Assembly (NCBI GenBank): GCA_039105265.1
Contig: JAPFFF010000008.1
Span: 496,001 to 560,000 of the forward strand
DNA: 64,000 bases
From: Tritrichomonas musculus
Taxonomy: Eukaryota; Parabasalia; Tritrichomonadida; Tritrichomonadidae
Direction: 5' to 3'
The notes under the pieces are model-generated. The model searched no databases and was not told the DNA's origin. It saw only the letters and a list, made by a program, of their open reading frames with translations. Position numbers and translations under genes: made by a program. How positions within the stretch are numbered: the first letter of the stretch is position 1; each line of letters opens with the position of its first letter. This document shows, piece by piece, positions 52,450 through 62,030 of the stretch.

Positions 52450-53728
52450 CAGGGTGTTCGATAATGACCTGGAATCTCAATATGTAAAATAGATAATAGA
52501 AAATAAATAGTTTTAGTTTATTGATTATTCGACGTATTCTCCTCCAATATCAATGCATCGCTGAAGACGTTTAATCCAGTTCTCAAAAAGTGAAATATAA
52601 AACTCTTTTGGTTTTTCTCTCAAAAATTTCTGTAATTCAGAAAGAAGTTCTTCTTCTGTATCAAACCGTTTTCCTTGGAAACTTGTTTTTGCTGTACCAA
52701 AAATGCCAAAATCACAAATTGCAAGATCTGGGCTGTATGGAGGGTGCGGCACTTTTCTAAATGTAGTTTTCATCAAATAATTTGTAACCATATTTACAAT
52801 ATGTGATGGTGCGTTATCATAGTGAAGTAACATTTTTTGTTTTTGCTGTTTAGCAGCTTTAGTAATTTCCAAATTTTCTAATTTTTGTATGATATTATAA
52901 AGGAAATATTCAGCATTTATTTTGATACCTTGAGGTTTCACGTCGATGAATTGCAGGCCTTGACCATTCACAAAAATCGTAACCATTGTTTTTTTCTGAA
53001 TATCAGTAGGGGCTGCCAAATCAGCTTGTCTATCTCCTTGCACTATCCACATTCTTTGAAAAACGTATGTATATTCGAACCAGCTTTCATCCCCTGTTAA
53101 AATAAATTTAAAACCGTTTTTTCTTGCATCTTCTAATTGTTTCAAAATTTCGATTGAAAGTTCAACTCTAATTTTCTTTTGCTGTTCCGTTAGTATATGC
53201 GGGACCCACCTAAAAAAGATGTTTTTCATTTTCAAGGAATTGTGTAAATGATTAGTTACTGTAGAAACAGCAACCCGAATCCTTTTAGCAATCATTCTTG
53301 CGCTGACAAAAGGATCGATTTCAAGCTCCTTTAAAATTAAAAGGTCTGTTTGGTCGTCTATTGGCCTTCCTGAGCCTTGTTGATTCAAAAGGTCTGTTCG
53401 CCCCCTCCTGATCTCACTTATCCAAAAGTATATGCTTGATTGAGAATACGCATCATCACCATATACTTTTTGCAATTCTGTGATGATTTCTTCATTTTTA
53501 AAGTTTTTACGAAGTAAAAACTTTATAACAAATCTTTGCTCAATATCCATTTTTTTAAAAATTATAAACGTACGTATAAAAAATATATAAGATAAATTTA
53601 TTTAAACATTTATTTTAATTTTACTTATAAAAATAAATTAATATAATGTTCATAGATTATATATATATAAATAATAACAAAAAATTTGCTTCAGGTTTAG
53701 AGATTCCAGGTCATTATCGAACACCCTA
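52450..53728 (-). mobile_element. Full-length mariner transposon (Tvmar-like)
   Basis: A 1279-bp element. The inverted ends of 29 bp (beginning AGGGTGTTCGATAATGACCT) agree at 28 positions; only the outermost base differs (C on the left, T on the right after inversion). TA duplications flank it at 52448-52449 and 53729-53730. It carries one intact transposase gene on the minus strand. Length, TIR size and DD34D catalysis match Tvmar-type mariners described in Trichomonas. Confidence 0.93.
52525..53550 (-). CDS. Mariner transposase, DD34D
   Basis: A complete 341-aa transposase. The N-terminal HTH pair covers residues 1-110 (FVIKFLLRKNFKNEEIITEL; a GRPIDD hook at 61-66; SARMIAKRIRVAVSTVTNHLH). 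The linker WVPHIL at 115-120 is the mariner WVPHEL motif. Catalytic residues are D154 (TGDESW), D245 (HYDNAPSH) and D280 (PYSPDLAICDF), with 34 residues between the last two. No stop or frameshift is present, so it may be active. Cut-and-paste transposition at TA is the known mechanism. Confidence 0.95.
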   Translation of the reverse strand: MDIEQRFVIKFLLRKNFKNEEIITELQKVYGDDAYSQSSIYFWISEIRRGRTDLLNQQGSGRPIDDQTDLLILKELEIDPFVSARMIAKRIRVAVSTVTNHLHNSLKMKNIFFRWVPHILTEQQKKIRVELSIEILKQLEDARKNGFKFILTGDESWFEYTYVFQRMWIVQGDRQADLAAPTDIQKKTMVTIFVNGQGLQFIDVKPQGIKINAEYFLYNIIQKLENLEITKAAKQQKQKMLLHYDNAPSHIVNMVTNYLMKTTFRKVPHPPYSPDLAICDFGIFGTAKTSFQGKRFDTEEELLSELQKFLREKPKEFYISLFENWIKRLQRCIDIGGEYVE

Positions 53729-53966
53729 TATCTCTAGTTCAATCATTATTCTAGCTTATTCATCATAATTCTTACTTTTATATTATAATTATCAATCATT
53801 TTAACATTATTCTTATTCATACTATCATAATTCTTATTTGGTTAATGCAATTATCACTCATTTAATCATTAACATCATTCATTCTATTATTTTTTTCATT
53901 TAAAACATCATAATCCTTATTGATATACTTTGATTATCACTCATTCTACCATTATTCTAGCATATA

Positions 53967-54198
53967 CAGTAGTTACTATAAGAGGCGTAGCTACACTAAA
54001 AAAATTCGAGATAATAACGGGATAATAATACTAGGATGATAATTCGAGATGACAGCACCGAGATAAAGATACGTGACTGTGCTCCTGAAACGTGATTAAC
54101 TCCTTAGCATATTTCTATAGACTCATATCTGATCCCCAGATAACTATATAGAGTATGTTAATTATTTTATCGTGGCTACACCTGTTATAGTAATTACA
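53967..54198. mobile_element. Small Tc1-like MITE, 232 bp
   Basis: The left end CAGTAGTTACTATAAGAGGC, continuing with GTAGCTACACT, is mirrored at the right by GTGGCTACACCTGTTATAGT. Inverted similarity extends for about 40 bp with some mismatches and one indel. TA lies at each boundary. Non-coding. Confidence 0.6.
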
Positions 54199-54258
54199 TA
54201 TACATCATTATTCTCATATAACTATTAAAATTATCTCTCATTCTATCATTATCCTAGT

Positions 54259-54573
54259 AGTAGTTATCCATAGGATTTTCTTACAATGATGATTCTCTGG
54301 CATTTTGGGGGTCATTTGCACCAAAGGGGCTTAAAAACGACAAAAATAAGATCACTTTGGCGATGTTTTCATTTTCAACAAATTTATATAAAAAATATAT
54401 ATTAACACACACCAAGGTCCATACAACCCACCGAATACACTATACTATAAACAATTGATTTAAAACCCAATACGCACACACTACACTATTTACACACACA
54501 GAAGCCCAATATAACAAGCAGCCCCAAAATGCCAGAGAATCATCATTGTAAGAAAATCCTATGGATAACTACT
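54259..54573. repeat. Perfect 52-bp inverted repeat at the Maverick edge
   Basis: AGTAGTTATCCATAGGATTT...GGCATTTTGGGG at 54259-54310 is repeated inverted and without mismatch at 54522-54573, with a 211-bp spacer containing CACACACTACACTA-like simple sequence. It ends 39 bp from the stop codon of the giant protein. It may be the terminal repeat of the element or a structured end region. Confidence 0.8.
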
Positions 54574-54612
54574 TATAACCCACTACTACCACCGAATGAT
54601 TAACTAACTTGC

Positions 54613-57600
54613 TTATGAACCATTCTCTAATGCTGCTAATCTTGATTCCATTGCTTCTATAGTAGCCTTTAAATTTGTGTTCTCGGTTTGTAAATTTTCA
54701 ATTTTTGCCTTCAGTTCATCATAATCACTTTTTAATGCATAATTTGACAAATCAACTGGTTCGGGAATATCTGTTTTCAAAGCAAAAGTGTTTGACACAT
54801 ATCTTGCCGAATAAGCGTTTTTGTCTGTTGGTTCGATACTTTTGGTAATGGAACATGATAAAATTTCCGGTGTTTCACCAGTTCCTGGATTTATTAATTC
54901 ATGGCAGTCATACAGAAACCAAAGACTAGAACCACTTCCTTCGATACGCATTATCTGAGAGGGTTGATCGTTATCGTACGAATAATCTACATGAACATAA
55001 TGAGCCGTATAGTAATTGTTTGATGAGACAATATCCAACCCATATTGCTCAATCATTTCATGATATTTGTCGTAATCTAAATCGGGAATTGTATTATTGA
55101 CGATTTTGAATTGAATCGTTGTTTGCCCCTCAATAATTTCTGGAATTTCACTCCTCAATGCTAATTGATCTTCTTCGCCATATTTCAAATCAGTTTTGCT
55201 TCGATATTTTCCATCTGCTTCACTCTTAACTTTCTCTAACGCTTCATTAACTTCATCTACAGTTGGAAATTCATTTAATGTAGATGCTAGTGCGACATCA
55301 TTCTTTTCTATCTGCTCATGCATTCCATCTATCTTGTTATGTAAAGCATCTATATCACAAACATATGCTAAATCATTTAGTGTAAATTCCATTCTTCTTT
55401 TTGCTGTATTTTCTTTAATCTGTATTCCACCAACCCTAAGCTTATTTGGATTTGCTATAACAAATATTTTATCATTCATGACGCAATTAGGGAAATCATC
55501 AGTTCCTTGGTAATTAATTGTTCCACCAGTAATATTAATAGTAATGATATTCTCTTCATAATCAACATCATTGTATTCACTAACTTTTTGGACCAAAAAT
55601 CTTGCTTTAATTGTTCCATCTGTGATTGTGTCTTCAGCTTCCAAATGAACCTCACCATTAACAAATTTGCCAACAACATCTATTATATCGTCTCTAACTA
55701 ATTCATTTTTTGAAATATATTCACTATTTATCTCATTGATTTTTGTGGTAATTGCTTTAAATGTTGGTTTTAAAGAGCTTCTAAACCTATTGCAAATATC
55801 CATTGCGCTGTTAATTGTTGGAACTAATTTTTTGGGGTCATCGTATTCACTGCTGAATTTTATAGCTGGGAGAGAACTAGTTTCTTTATTACACCATTCA
55901 AGTATTGGAGTCAAATCGGTATTTGTCTTGACTGTTCTCATATAAGGGTCCATCTCAATATCAGGTAATTCACTGCCATCTTTAATAATATCTAGCATAC
56001 TAGAGCCCGCATCTGAGCTAACATCTTCACTGATATCAGACAATAATCCTTCTAATTGACCACCAGCTTTTGAAGCACCATTAACAGTTCTAGATGCTGT
56101 TTGAACTCCACGAGCACTTAATTGTAAGCCTAAACTTGTTCCTCCCATTACAGTACCAGCAATTGCAAAACCTAATGCTACATCAGCAACAATTTCTATT
56201 TGGTCTGTTTTTGTTTTGAGGTATTTTGTTTTATTTTGTTGGTCTGTCATTTCAGTACTAAGATTATTAACTTTATTTGTAAGGTCTTTAACGTCATAAT
56301 TCATTACATCAACATTATTTGTAATCATATTCAAATCACTTCTCATTGTTGTTATGTTGTCTGCTGTAATGATTTTAGAGGAAGTGATGTTGTAATCGGT
56401 ATAGAGAGTTGTTGCAGCATCGGGTCTTGGAATTATTTCGTAAAATTGTTGTTTTATAGTGTAATCAAATGGATTTGTTGTTGGGTCCCAATTAACTTCA
56501 TCAACTGGGTCTATGAATTGCGTGTTTAAATATAATTCAATATTTTTATTTAAGCTTACCTTCTTGGACCATTTGTAATTAATTTTTTCAATGGTATCTA
56601 AAATCGCATCTAAATCAACATGAGAAACGCGATTAGTGTTATCTACATGATACGATCCTGGCGAGAACTCTAATCTTGTTGCAACATCATTATATTTTGT
56701 CATTGTAAAAGGCATTTCTTGAGCAAAGATATCAGCATATACTTTATCAATTGCAATAACTTTTATTTTACTTGAATCAGTTTCTGTTATAACACAATCA
56801 ATTCCAAGTAAATCATAACCCTCGAATTTAATATCAGCAGGAAACCAATTTAAATTGAGTGCATAATCTATTGCCGGCTTTATTTCACCATTCTTTGTTT
56901 TAACTGATATTTCAACTTTTCCTTTAGTCCATAAATGTTCCATGAAATTCTCAGTATTCTTAGGAACAAATTGCATATTGTTTGGAATTGTATAACTGGA
57001 TGGTATTTCATAAATCATTTTATAACAATCGTATTCAGTCCATGGGTCATATTCAACTTTTAGTTCCGTTATTTTTGATGGCTTATAGAAATAATATATA
57101 TCTGTTTTCTGTAATTTTAATGCATTATCGGCTTCAATTATATCACATTTTACAACGGGTTTAGATAATACTAATGCATCCTGTGTTGGTTCATAAAAAA
57201 TCGATAATTCACCTCTAAGATATAAATCATATGGATTAAAATCAAGTTCTTGGTCAAATGCTATCGATGTGGTGTCTGTTATTGTTGATGAATTATATAA
57301 ATAGCACCCATTCTCTCTTTTAATAACTAATGGAGCAATAATCATATTTTGATAAGAATAGATGTAAAATTCCCTGATATAATTTCCTAATTCATCATAC
57401 ACTACGTTTTTTCGTAAAACAATTTTGAAGATATTGGTATGTTCTTTTAATGTTAGCAATTTAGCTTTCAATTCTGTTGGGATATCAATAGTCAGGACAT
57501 TATATTTCTTTGTTATGTCAGTACCATCGATTTGAACGGTCTTTTCTAATGTACTTGGTTTAATATCATTATTTTTAATTTTATACTCTAGAATCCCTTC

Positions 57601-59505
57601 CTTAATCGTGAAATTTGAATCACCAGATGAAGTAGGATGATTTTTAATATGATTGTTTAATTTCCTTGTTAATTTGTATATGGCATCAACAATTGAATAC
57701 TTATTTGGAGTAAATATTTCACCTAAACCATCAGGTAATTCATCTTCTTCTAGTATTTCTGCTAAAGGCATACAATCCCAAATACCTATCGCCATTAATG
57801 ATCCAAGACATAACATCATCATAATAAAATCTCCAGAAGTTCCTTTGAAAAATTCTTTTAAATCATTCCATGAATTAATAAATACTTCTTCGGTTGCTAG
57901 CGTTTGGTCTTTTAGCCAATCCATTATTTTTGAATCATCCGGTTGTGCAGGAGTTGGAAGAAAATCTCTATTTTCTCCCCAATTTATAACAAATTTCTTA
58001 ATCTTACCATATTTATCTATTCCATAACTTAGACCTGGTCCTATATAATTATTCCACATTAACTTTGTAAGATTAGTTGCAAAATGAACAGATGGATTTA
58101 AAACCCAACTATTTAAAAGCATAAAGGTGTGTTTAATTACTAATCCTAATGATTTATATGTATCAAATACAACATGAATGGCTTCAATTAAAGACATATT
58201 AACAGTAGCATTAGTTGATTCAAGTTCATTAATATCAGCTAAATCGTTTAAATCAAATTTAACATTATTATCTTTATCAACAAATTGTCCTTTAGTAGAT
58301 GATTCAATAAGAGCATCAGGTACTTTATCTTTATGGACCTTGAGTTTCCTGAAAACAAATTCTTCACCCTTCTTTAAACAAACCAATAACTCCATTTCAT
58401 TTAAATTATTTAAATAATCATCAAAATCACTATTGCTCTCTTTTGATGTCAGCCAAGTATGAATATTATTATTGTTATCGCGTCGTTGTTGCATCATTCG
58501 CTCGTGGTTAGTTTTCTTTTGTTCTGGAGTTAATTTTGGCTTACGTTTAGGTGATGTTTTGGATTTGGGTTTATCTAATTTATTTATTTCATTTTCTATT
58601 TCATGTTTTCTATTTTGTAATTGATTTAATTTATTTTTCATCGTTTCAATTTCACTATCTGTTTTATTTAATATATGCTGATGTTTTTGCTTATATTTTT
58701 CAATAAGTTTTTCGGTTTTATCAATATCAATAGCTCTATTTTTAATTTCTTGTTTAATCGTTTCTTTTTCATCTTCAGTAAAATCGCCATTGATTAAATC
58801 ATCTTCATCGCCACGTTGGTTTGCTATTAGATTCTTCAAATTAGTTTCTAGTTTGCCATATTTTATATGTTTTTTGCTTATATTATCTAATTCAGTTTTA
58901 AGTGAATATATTTCTTTATTTATCTGCTCTAATTCTGGTTGATTATATTTCTTACTCTTCAATTCAAAAATTTTATCATTTAGTTCATTTATTTCTGTTG
59001 TAAATTTATTAATAAAATAATTACATTCATCAATACTAACTTTAGCATCTTTATTCTTTTTGCCCTCTTGTAAATCTTCTTCATAATCTTTTTTGTTTTG
59101 AATTGCTAATTTTAATTGAGCGTTATATTTAGCAATTTCATCGTTTATTTTCTTTTTATCGCCTCGTTTCAAGTTAGGATTGGTTTTAGTTTTGGTTGGT
59201 TTTGATGTTGTTTTTGTTGTAGCTTCTTTATCTATAGTGGTAGATGGATCTCGTTGAATTAAACGTCTGCTTTCAAGTAATGATGGTATAGGAGTCTCTA
59301 TTTTAATTTGCTCGGTTGGGTTTTGTTTATAATAAACTAAGTAATCTTTGATTCTAACGCCTCGTTTAAATATTTTCTTTTTGATTAAATGAGCTCTAAG
59401 CATTTCTTTCAATTTAGGCAATAAAACTTTATTCAAACCACTAAAGCCAGGCAAAGCTAAAATATCTCTTTTAGTTAATTTAGAAATAAGTTTATTTGAA
59501 TCCAT
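54613..59505 (-). CDS. Giant coiled-coil, fibre-like Maverick protein
   Basis: A 1630-aa protein. Residues 1-100 are basic; about 120-345 are a long charged coiled coil. A hydrophobic helix lies near 555-580 (MMMLCLGSLMAIGIW) and another near 1150-1180 (VALGFAIAGTVMGGTSLGL). The middle third is beta-rich. The C-terminus (FALKTDIPEPVDLSNYALKS, then LKAKIENLQTENTNLKATIE) has the heptad ALKxDI...YALKSDYDELK style seen in trimeric phage and viral fibres. A virion spike or fibre role is therefore inferred. Large coiled-coil ORFs are known in trichomonad Mavericks. Confidence 0.75.
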   Translation of the reverse strand: MDSNKLISKLTKRDILALPGFSGLNKVLLPKLKEMLRAHLIKKKIFKRGVRIKDYLVYYKQNPTEQIKIETPIPSLLESRRLIQRDPSTTIDKEATTKTTSKPTKTKTNPNLKRGDKKKINDEIAKYNAQLKLAIQNKKDYEEDLQEGKKNKDAKVSIDECNYFINKFTTEINELNDKIFELKSKKYNQPELEQINKEIYSLKTELDNISKKHIKYGKLETNLKNLIANQRGDEDDLINGDFTEDEKETIKQEIKNRAIDIDKTEKLIEKYKQKHQHILNKTDSEIETMKNKLNQLQNRKHEIENEINKLDKPKSKTSPKRKPKLTPEQKKTNHERMMQQRRDNNNNIHTWLTSKESNSDFDDYLNNLNEMELLVCLKKGEEFVFRKLKVHKDKVPDALIESSTKGQFVDKDNNVKFDLNDLADINELESTNATVNMSLIEAIHVVFDTYKSLGLVIKHTFMLLNSWVLNPSVHFATNLTKLMWNNYIGPGLSYGIDKYGKIKKFVINWGENRDFLPTPAQPDDSKIMDWLKDQTLATEEVFINSWNDLKEFFKGTSGDFIMMMLCLGSLMAIGIWDCMPLAEILEEDELPDGLGEIFTPNKYSIVDAIYKLTRKLNNHIKNHPTSSGDSNFTIKEGILEYKIKNNDIKPSTLEKTVQIDGTDITKKYNVLTIDIPTELKAKLLTLKEHTNIFKIVLRKNVVYDELGNYIREFYIYSYQNMIIAPLVIKRENGCYLYNSSTITDTTSIAFDQELDFNPYDLYLRGELSIFYEPTQDALVLSKPVVKCDIIEADNALKLQKTDIYYFYKPSKITELKVEYDPWTEYDCYKMIYEIPSSYTIPNNMQFVPKNTENFMEHLWTKGKVEISVKTKNGEIKPAIDYALNLNWFPADIKFEGYDLLGIDCVITETDSSKIKVIAIDKVYADIFAQEMPFTMTKYNDVATRLEFSPGSYHVDNTNRVSHVDLDAILDTIEKINYKWSKKVSLNKNIELYLNTQFIDPVDEVNWDPTTNPFDYTIKQQFYEIIPRPDAATTLYTDYNITSSKIITADNITTMRSDLNMITNNVDVMNYDVKDLTNKVNNLSTEMTDQQNKTKYLKTKTDQIEIVADVALGFAIAGTVMGGTSLGLQLSARGVQTASRTVNGASKAGGQLEGLLSDISEDVSSDAGSSMLDIIKDGSELPDIEMDPYMRTVKTNTDLTPILEWCNKETSSLPAIKFSSEYDDPKKLVPTINSAMDICNRFRSSLKPTFKAITTKINEINSEYISKNELVRDDIIDVVGKFVNGEVHLEAEDTITDGTIKARFLVQKVSEYNDVDYEENIITINITGGTINYQGTDDFPNCVMNDKIFVIANPNKLRVGGIQIKENTAKRRMEFTLNDLAYVCDIDALHNKIDGMHEQIEKNDVALASTLNEFPTVDEVNEALEKVKSEADGKYRSKTDLKYGEEDQLALRSEIPEIIEGQTTIQFKIVNNTIPDLDYDKYHEMIEQYGLDIVSSNNYYTAHYVHVDYSYDNDQPSQIMRIEGSGSSLWFLYDCHELINPGTGETPEILSCSITKSIEPTDKNAYSARYVSNTFALKTDIPEPVDLSNYALKSDYDELKAKIENLQTENTNLKATIEAMESRLAALENGS

Positions 59506-59525
59506 TTTATAGAATTAAAAATATT

Positions 59526-60089
59526 TTACATTATATCAGCGAATATATTATTTCGTCTTCTGGTTAATGTTGGTTGTGGTTGTTCTATCATTTCTTCATC
59601 TTGATTAGGCTTTTGTTCATAATCTGGCTCAGTATAATTATATTGCATTCTTGGCTTCGCAATTTGTTTTTGAACGACTTCTTTAATCATCCGTTTCTGT
59701 TCTTTTTTCTCACGTTTAAGTTTAAATTCTTCGCCTAATAATTTCAATTGATTAAGTATCTCTATATTAATAGTGGGGTCGTACGATTGGTCATTTATGT
59801 TTGTTTGCTGTCTAGCTTTTGGTCGTGTAATTTGTTTTGGTTTAGGTGTTGTTTTAGGCTCTTCATAATGATCATCTTGTTCGGGTTCTATTGGTTCTTG
59901 TTCTGTTTTATCATTTGGTTCTTCATTAACTTCTTTAGTTGTTTGTTTAATCGTTTCATTTCGTGGCTTAACGATATATTTGCCTTCTTTACGTGTTGGA
60001 AAAACATCGTACTCAGGGTCATCTACTCCATTAAGCCATCTCGTAATGATAGCTAAACGCTTACTTCCAGTTAAATATTTCTTGCTCAT
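59526..60089 (-). CDS. Small Maverick protein, 187 aa, unknown
   Basis: It begins MSKKYLTGSKRLAIITRWLN and has a compact head (GVDDPEYDVFPTRKEGKYIVKPR) followed by Thr/Lys/Glu/Pro-rich disordered sequence and a basic coiled segment (KLLGEEFKLKREKKEQKRM). It starts and stops close to its neighbours, so it belongs to the same minus-strand block. Function unknown. Confidence 0.6.
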   Translation of the reverse strand: MSKKYLTGSKRLAIITRWLNGVDDPEYDVFPTRKEGKYIVKPRNETIKQTTKEVNEEPNDKTEQEPIEPEQDDHYEEPKTTPKPKQITRPKARQQTNINDQSYDPTINIEILNQLKLLGEEFKLKREKKEQKRMIKEVVQKQIAKPRMQYNYTEPDYEQKPNQDEEMIEQPQPTLTRRRNNIFADIM

Positions 60090-60152
60090 TTAAAACCCAA
60101 TAAAAATAAGAAAAGTGAGTTTTATCGAGTTTTATTTTTGAGTTTTAATACA

Positions 60153-60578
60153 TTAATCATCATCCTTAGCATATCTATCTCGTGAATTTGGCTTGGACTT
60201 AGTCCTAGGGGCTTCTTGTGCCCATTCAGTAGAATTTAATTGCTTATTAATTTTTGTCTTAACATTATAATTTTCTTTTCGCCCTTGAGCAGCATTATTA
60301 ACTTTTTCTAAAGCAGTTCTTACGTTGCCTTTTGGAATATATTTTATAACAGTATCAGCAAAATTAGATATCTTTTTACGTGTCTCATCACTCAAATATT
60401 TTCGACCGATACCTTGAGCAACCTTACCAATAATACCAGCATGCTTATTAACTCCATCGATAGCAGTATTAACAACTTTGCCAGCTAATCCACCAGTAGC
60501 ACTATTAGCATAATTCATTAAATGCTTACTCGCTAACCCTATTCCTGTTTTGATAAATTTCTTAAAAAACCCGCACAT
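60153..60578 (-). CDS. Small Maverick protein, 141 aa, amphipathic
   Basis: MCGFFKKFIKTGIGLASKHL opens an amphipathic, Gly/Ala-rich helix region (NSATGGLAGKVVNTAIDGVNKHAGIIGK), then a basic tail ends KSKPNSRDRYAKDDD. Small amphipathic and basic proteins of Polintons and adenoviruses (protein VI or core type) have such a make-up, so a minor virion protein is possible, but I see no diagnostic motif. Confidence 0.6.
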   Translation of the reverse strand: MCGFFKKFIKTGIGLASKHLMNYANSATGGLAGKVVNTAIDGVNKHAGIIGKVAQGIGRKYLSDETRKKISNFADTVIKYIPKGNVRTALEKVNNAAQGRKENYNVKTKINKQLNSTEWAQEAPRTKSKPNSRDRYAKDDD

Positions 60579-60597
60579 TTAAAAATAATTAAAAAGT

Positions 60598-61452
60598 TTA
60601 ATCGAAATAATATTTATTTGCGATGATATTCATAATAAATTTATCGTGTGGCTCTCTGTGTTGTAAATATTGTTTAACTGTTTCTTTTGTATCTAAATTA
60701 TTATTTGTTTGCTGAAGTAATGATGTGAAATCTTCTTCGCTATAACCACTATAGCAAATGATATCTGTAGCCATACGTTTAGCGTTGATATGAACAAATC
60801 TTATTGTTTGAAAAGCCATTATACACGTGATATTATAGTGTCTTGTTTTTGTTAGCAAACGTATAAATTCACTATTGCCATTCTTCAATAAATCGCTACC
60901 TGCGCAGTCATCTAGAATTATTAATGTGTTATATGGGTATGTTGATGTATTATATTTAGCAAGCTTATTTGCAATATACACAATTCTATCATCTATGTCC
61001 TCTAATGAATGCTTATTAATTAATCGTTCCATCTCTTCATTTGCTTCCTTCATTTTTGATAGAACATGTTTAACTAATGCATAATATTTAACTTTGCGTT
61101 TGAGATGCTTTTTTAGAAAATCCATTAGTTCTTTTTCATTAACATAATCGATTGGTGTCTTAATACTTTTATGTAGGACTTCAGCAGTTTTATCAGCTTT
61201 CCCACTAGTTGAGCAGAATATGATTTTGCTATAATAAGGTTTCTTAAATAATTTTTCAGTAATCATTATATGAGACCATATCCAATAACTCTTTCCAGCG
61301 CCTGGTCTGCCTATTAAAAAGTATATTCCATTTGTGCTAAATGGGTAATCTGGTGATAATGGTTTTATTAAAGCCATTTCGATATCGCGTTGATTCTTTT
61401 TAATTGCTTTATTTATTTCATTCTTAACTTGATTAATAATTTGTTTTGTCAT
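60598..61452 (-). CDS. Maverick genome-packaging ATPase (FtsK/HerA-A32 type)
   Basis: A 284-aa P-loop ATPase. Walker A is FLIGRPGAGKS at about residues 46-56 and Walker B is TLIILDDCAG near 181-190. A downstream LLTKTRHYNITCIMAFQT is the sensor-like stretch ending in the conserved Gln. This order and size match the packaging ATPase of Polintons, virophages and NCLDV A32. It would pump element DNA into capsids. Confidence 0.88.
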   Translation of the reverse strand: MTKQIINQVKNEINKAIKKNQRDIEMALIKPLSPDYPFSTNGIYFLIGRPGAGKSYWIWSHIMITEKLFKKPYYSKIIFCSTSGKADKTAEVLHKSIKTPIDYVNEKELMDFLKKHLKRKVKYYALVKHVLSKMKEANEEMERLINKHSLEDIDDRIVYIANKLAKYNTSTYPYNTLIILDDCAGSDLLKNGNSEFIRLLTKTRHYNITCIMAFQTIRFVHINAKRMATDIICYSGYSEEDFTSLLQQTNNNLDTKETVKQYLQHREPHDKFIMNIIANKYYFD

Positions 61453-61602
61453 ATTTTTATTATTGTTAAATGAATTATATAGAATTTGTTAAAGAGTGTT
61501 TTAAATATCAATTGATAGGGTTCGTTGTAGAGTTGGTCTATGAGACAACAAAAATAATTTATAATGAATTCGTTATGCGTTAGCTCTAAGCCACTTTGTG
61601 GA

Positions 61603-61809
61603 TTAAGCCCACTTCTTAATAGCATCTGGAATAGTATTTTGCGACGACCAATACTCAAGCTCCATTTGTGAAAGTTTTATTGGGTTCCCCTCACGTAGAT
61701 TTTTTGCTGGGATTGTGTCTTTTACACCTCCTTCATATTGAACCCTATATTTATTTTTCTTGGGGTAGTAGTATATACGAGTCGGTTTCCGCTGGGGCTG
61801 GCACCCCAC
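61603..61809 (-). CDS. Short unrecognised coding stretch in Maverick
   Basis: About 68 residues read YYYPKKNKYRVQYEGGVKDT, then IPAKNLREGNPIKLSQMELEYW. The first half looks like a small SH3/chromo-like beta barrel. It lies between the ATPase gene and the GC-rich control region. It could be a small gene or the remnant of a larger one. Confidence 0.35.
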   Translation of the reverse strand: MGCQPQRKPTRIYYYPKKNKYRVQYEGGVKDTIPAKNLREGNPIKLSQMELEYWSSQNTIPDAIKKWA

Positions 61810-61932
61810 GCGTCAACACGAACTCGTCATAAAAGAAAAAGAAAAGAAAAAAAAAATAAAAAAGAAAAATAAAAAAAAAACTTCTTCTTCTTTTCATGTT
61901 ATCCCACCCACCCACCTCAACGCCTACCATCA

Positions 61933-61991
61933 ATGAAACGGCACAGGTACCCCACCCCACAACCGCCCATCTATGAAACGGCACAGGTACC
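61933..61991. promoter_or_regulatory. GC-rich divergent centre with 19-bp direct repeats
   Basis: ATGAAACGGCACAGGTACC occurs at 61933-61951 and again at 61973-61991 within a C-rich stretch (61905-62000). It separates the minus-strand block from the HNH gene at 62031. The repeats could be shared control or replication sites; this is inference from position. Confidence 0.4.
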
Positions 61992-62030
61992 TGCCCCGAG
62001 AATCTCGTACCTATTTCTTTCTATATGTAA

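Larger units (their letters stand above)
52166..54258. repeat. Degenerate ~60-bp minisatellite interrupted by insertions
   Basis: Outside the inserted elements the sequence repeats CATTCTATCATTATT, CATCATAATTCTTACTTATAT and ATTATCACTCATT blocks in the same order many times (52180-52447, 53740-53964, 54205-54258). Units have drifted. A mariner (52450-53728), a MITE (53967-54198) and the Maverick edge (54259) all sit in or against it. Confidence 0.6.

Noticed and set aside
61751-61984. 77-codon Phe-rich ORF
   Set aside because: Translation of A-rich simple sequence in the Maverick divergent region.
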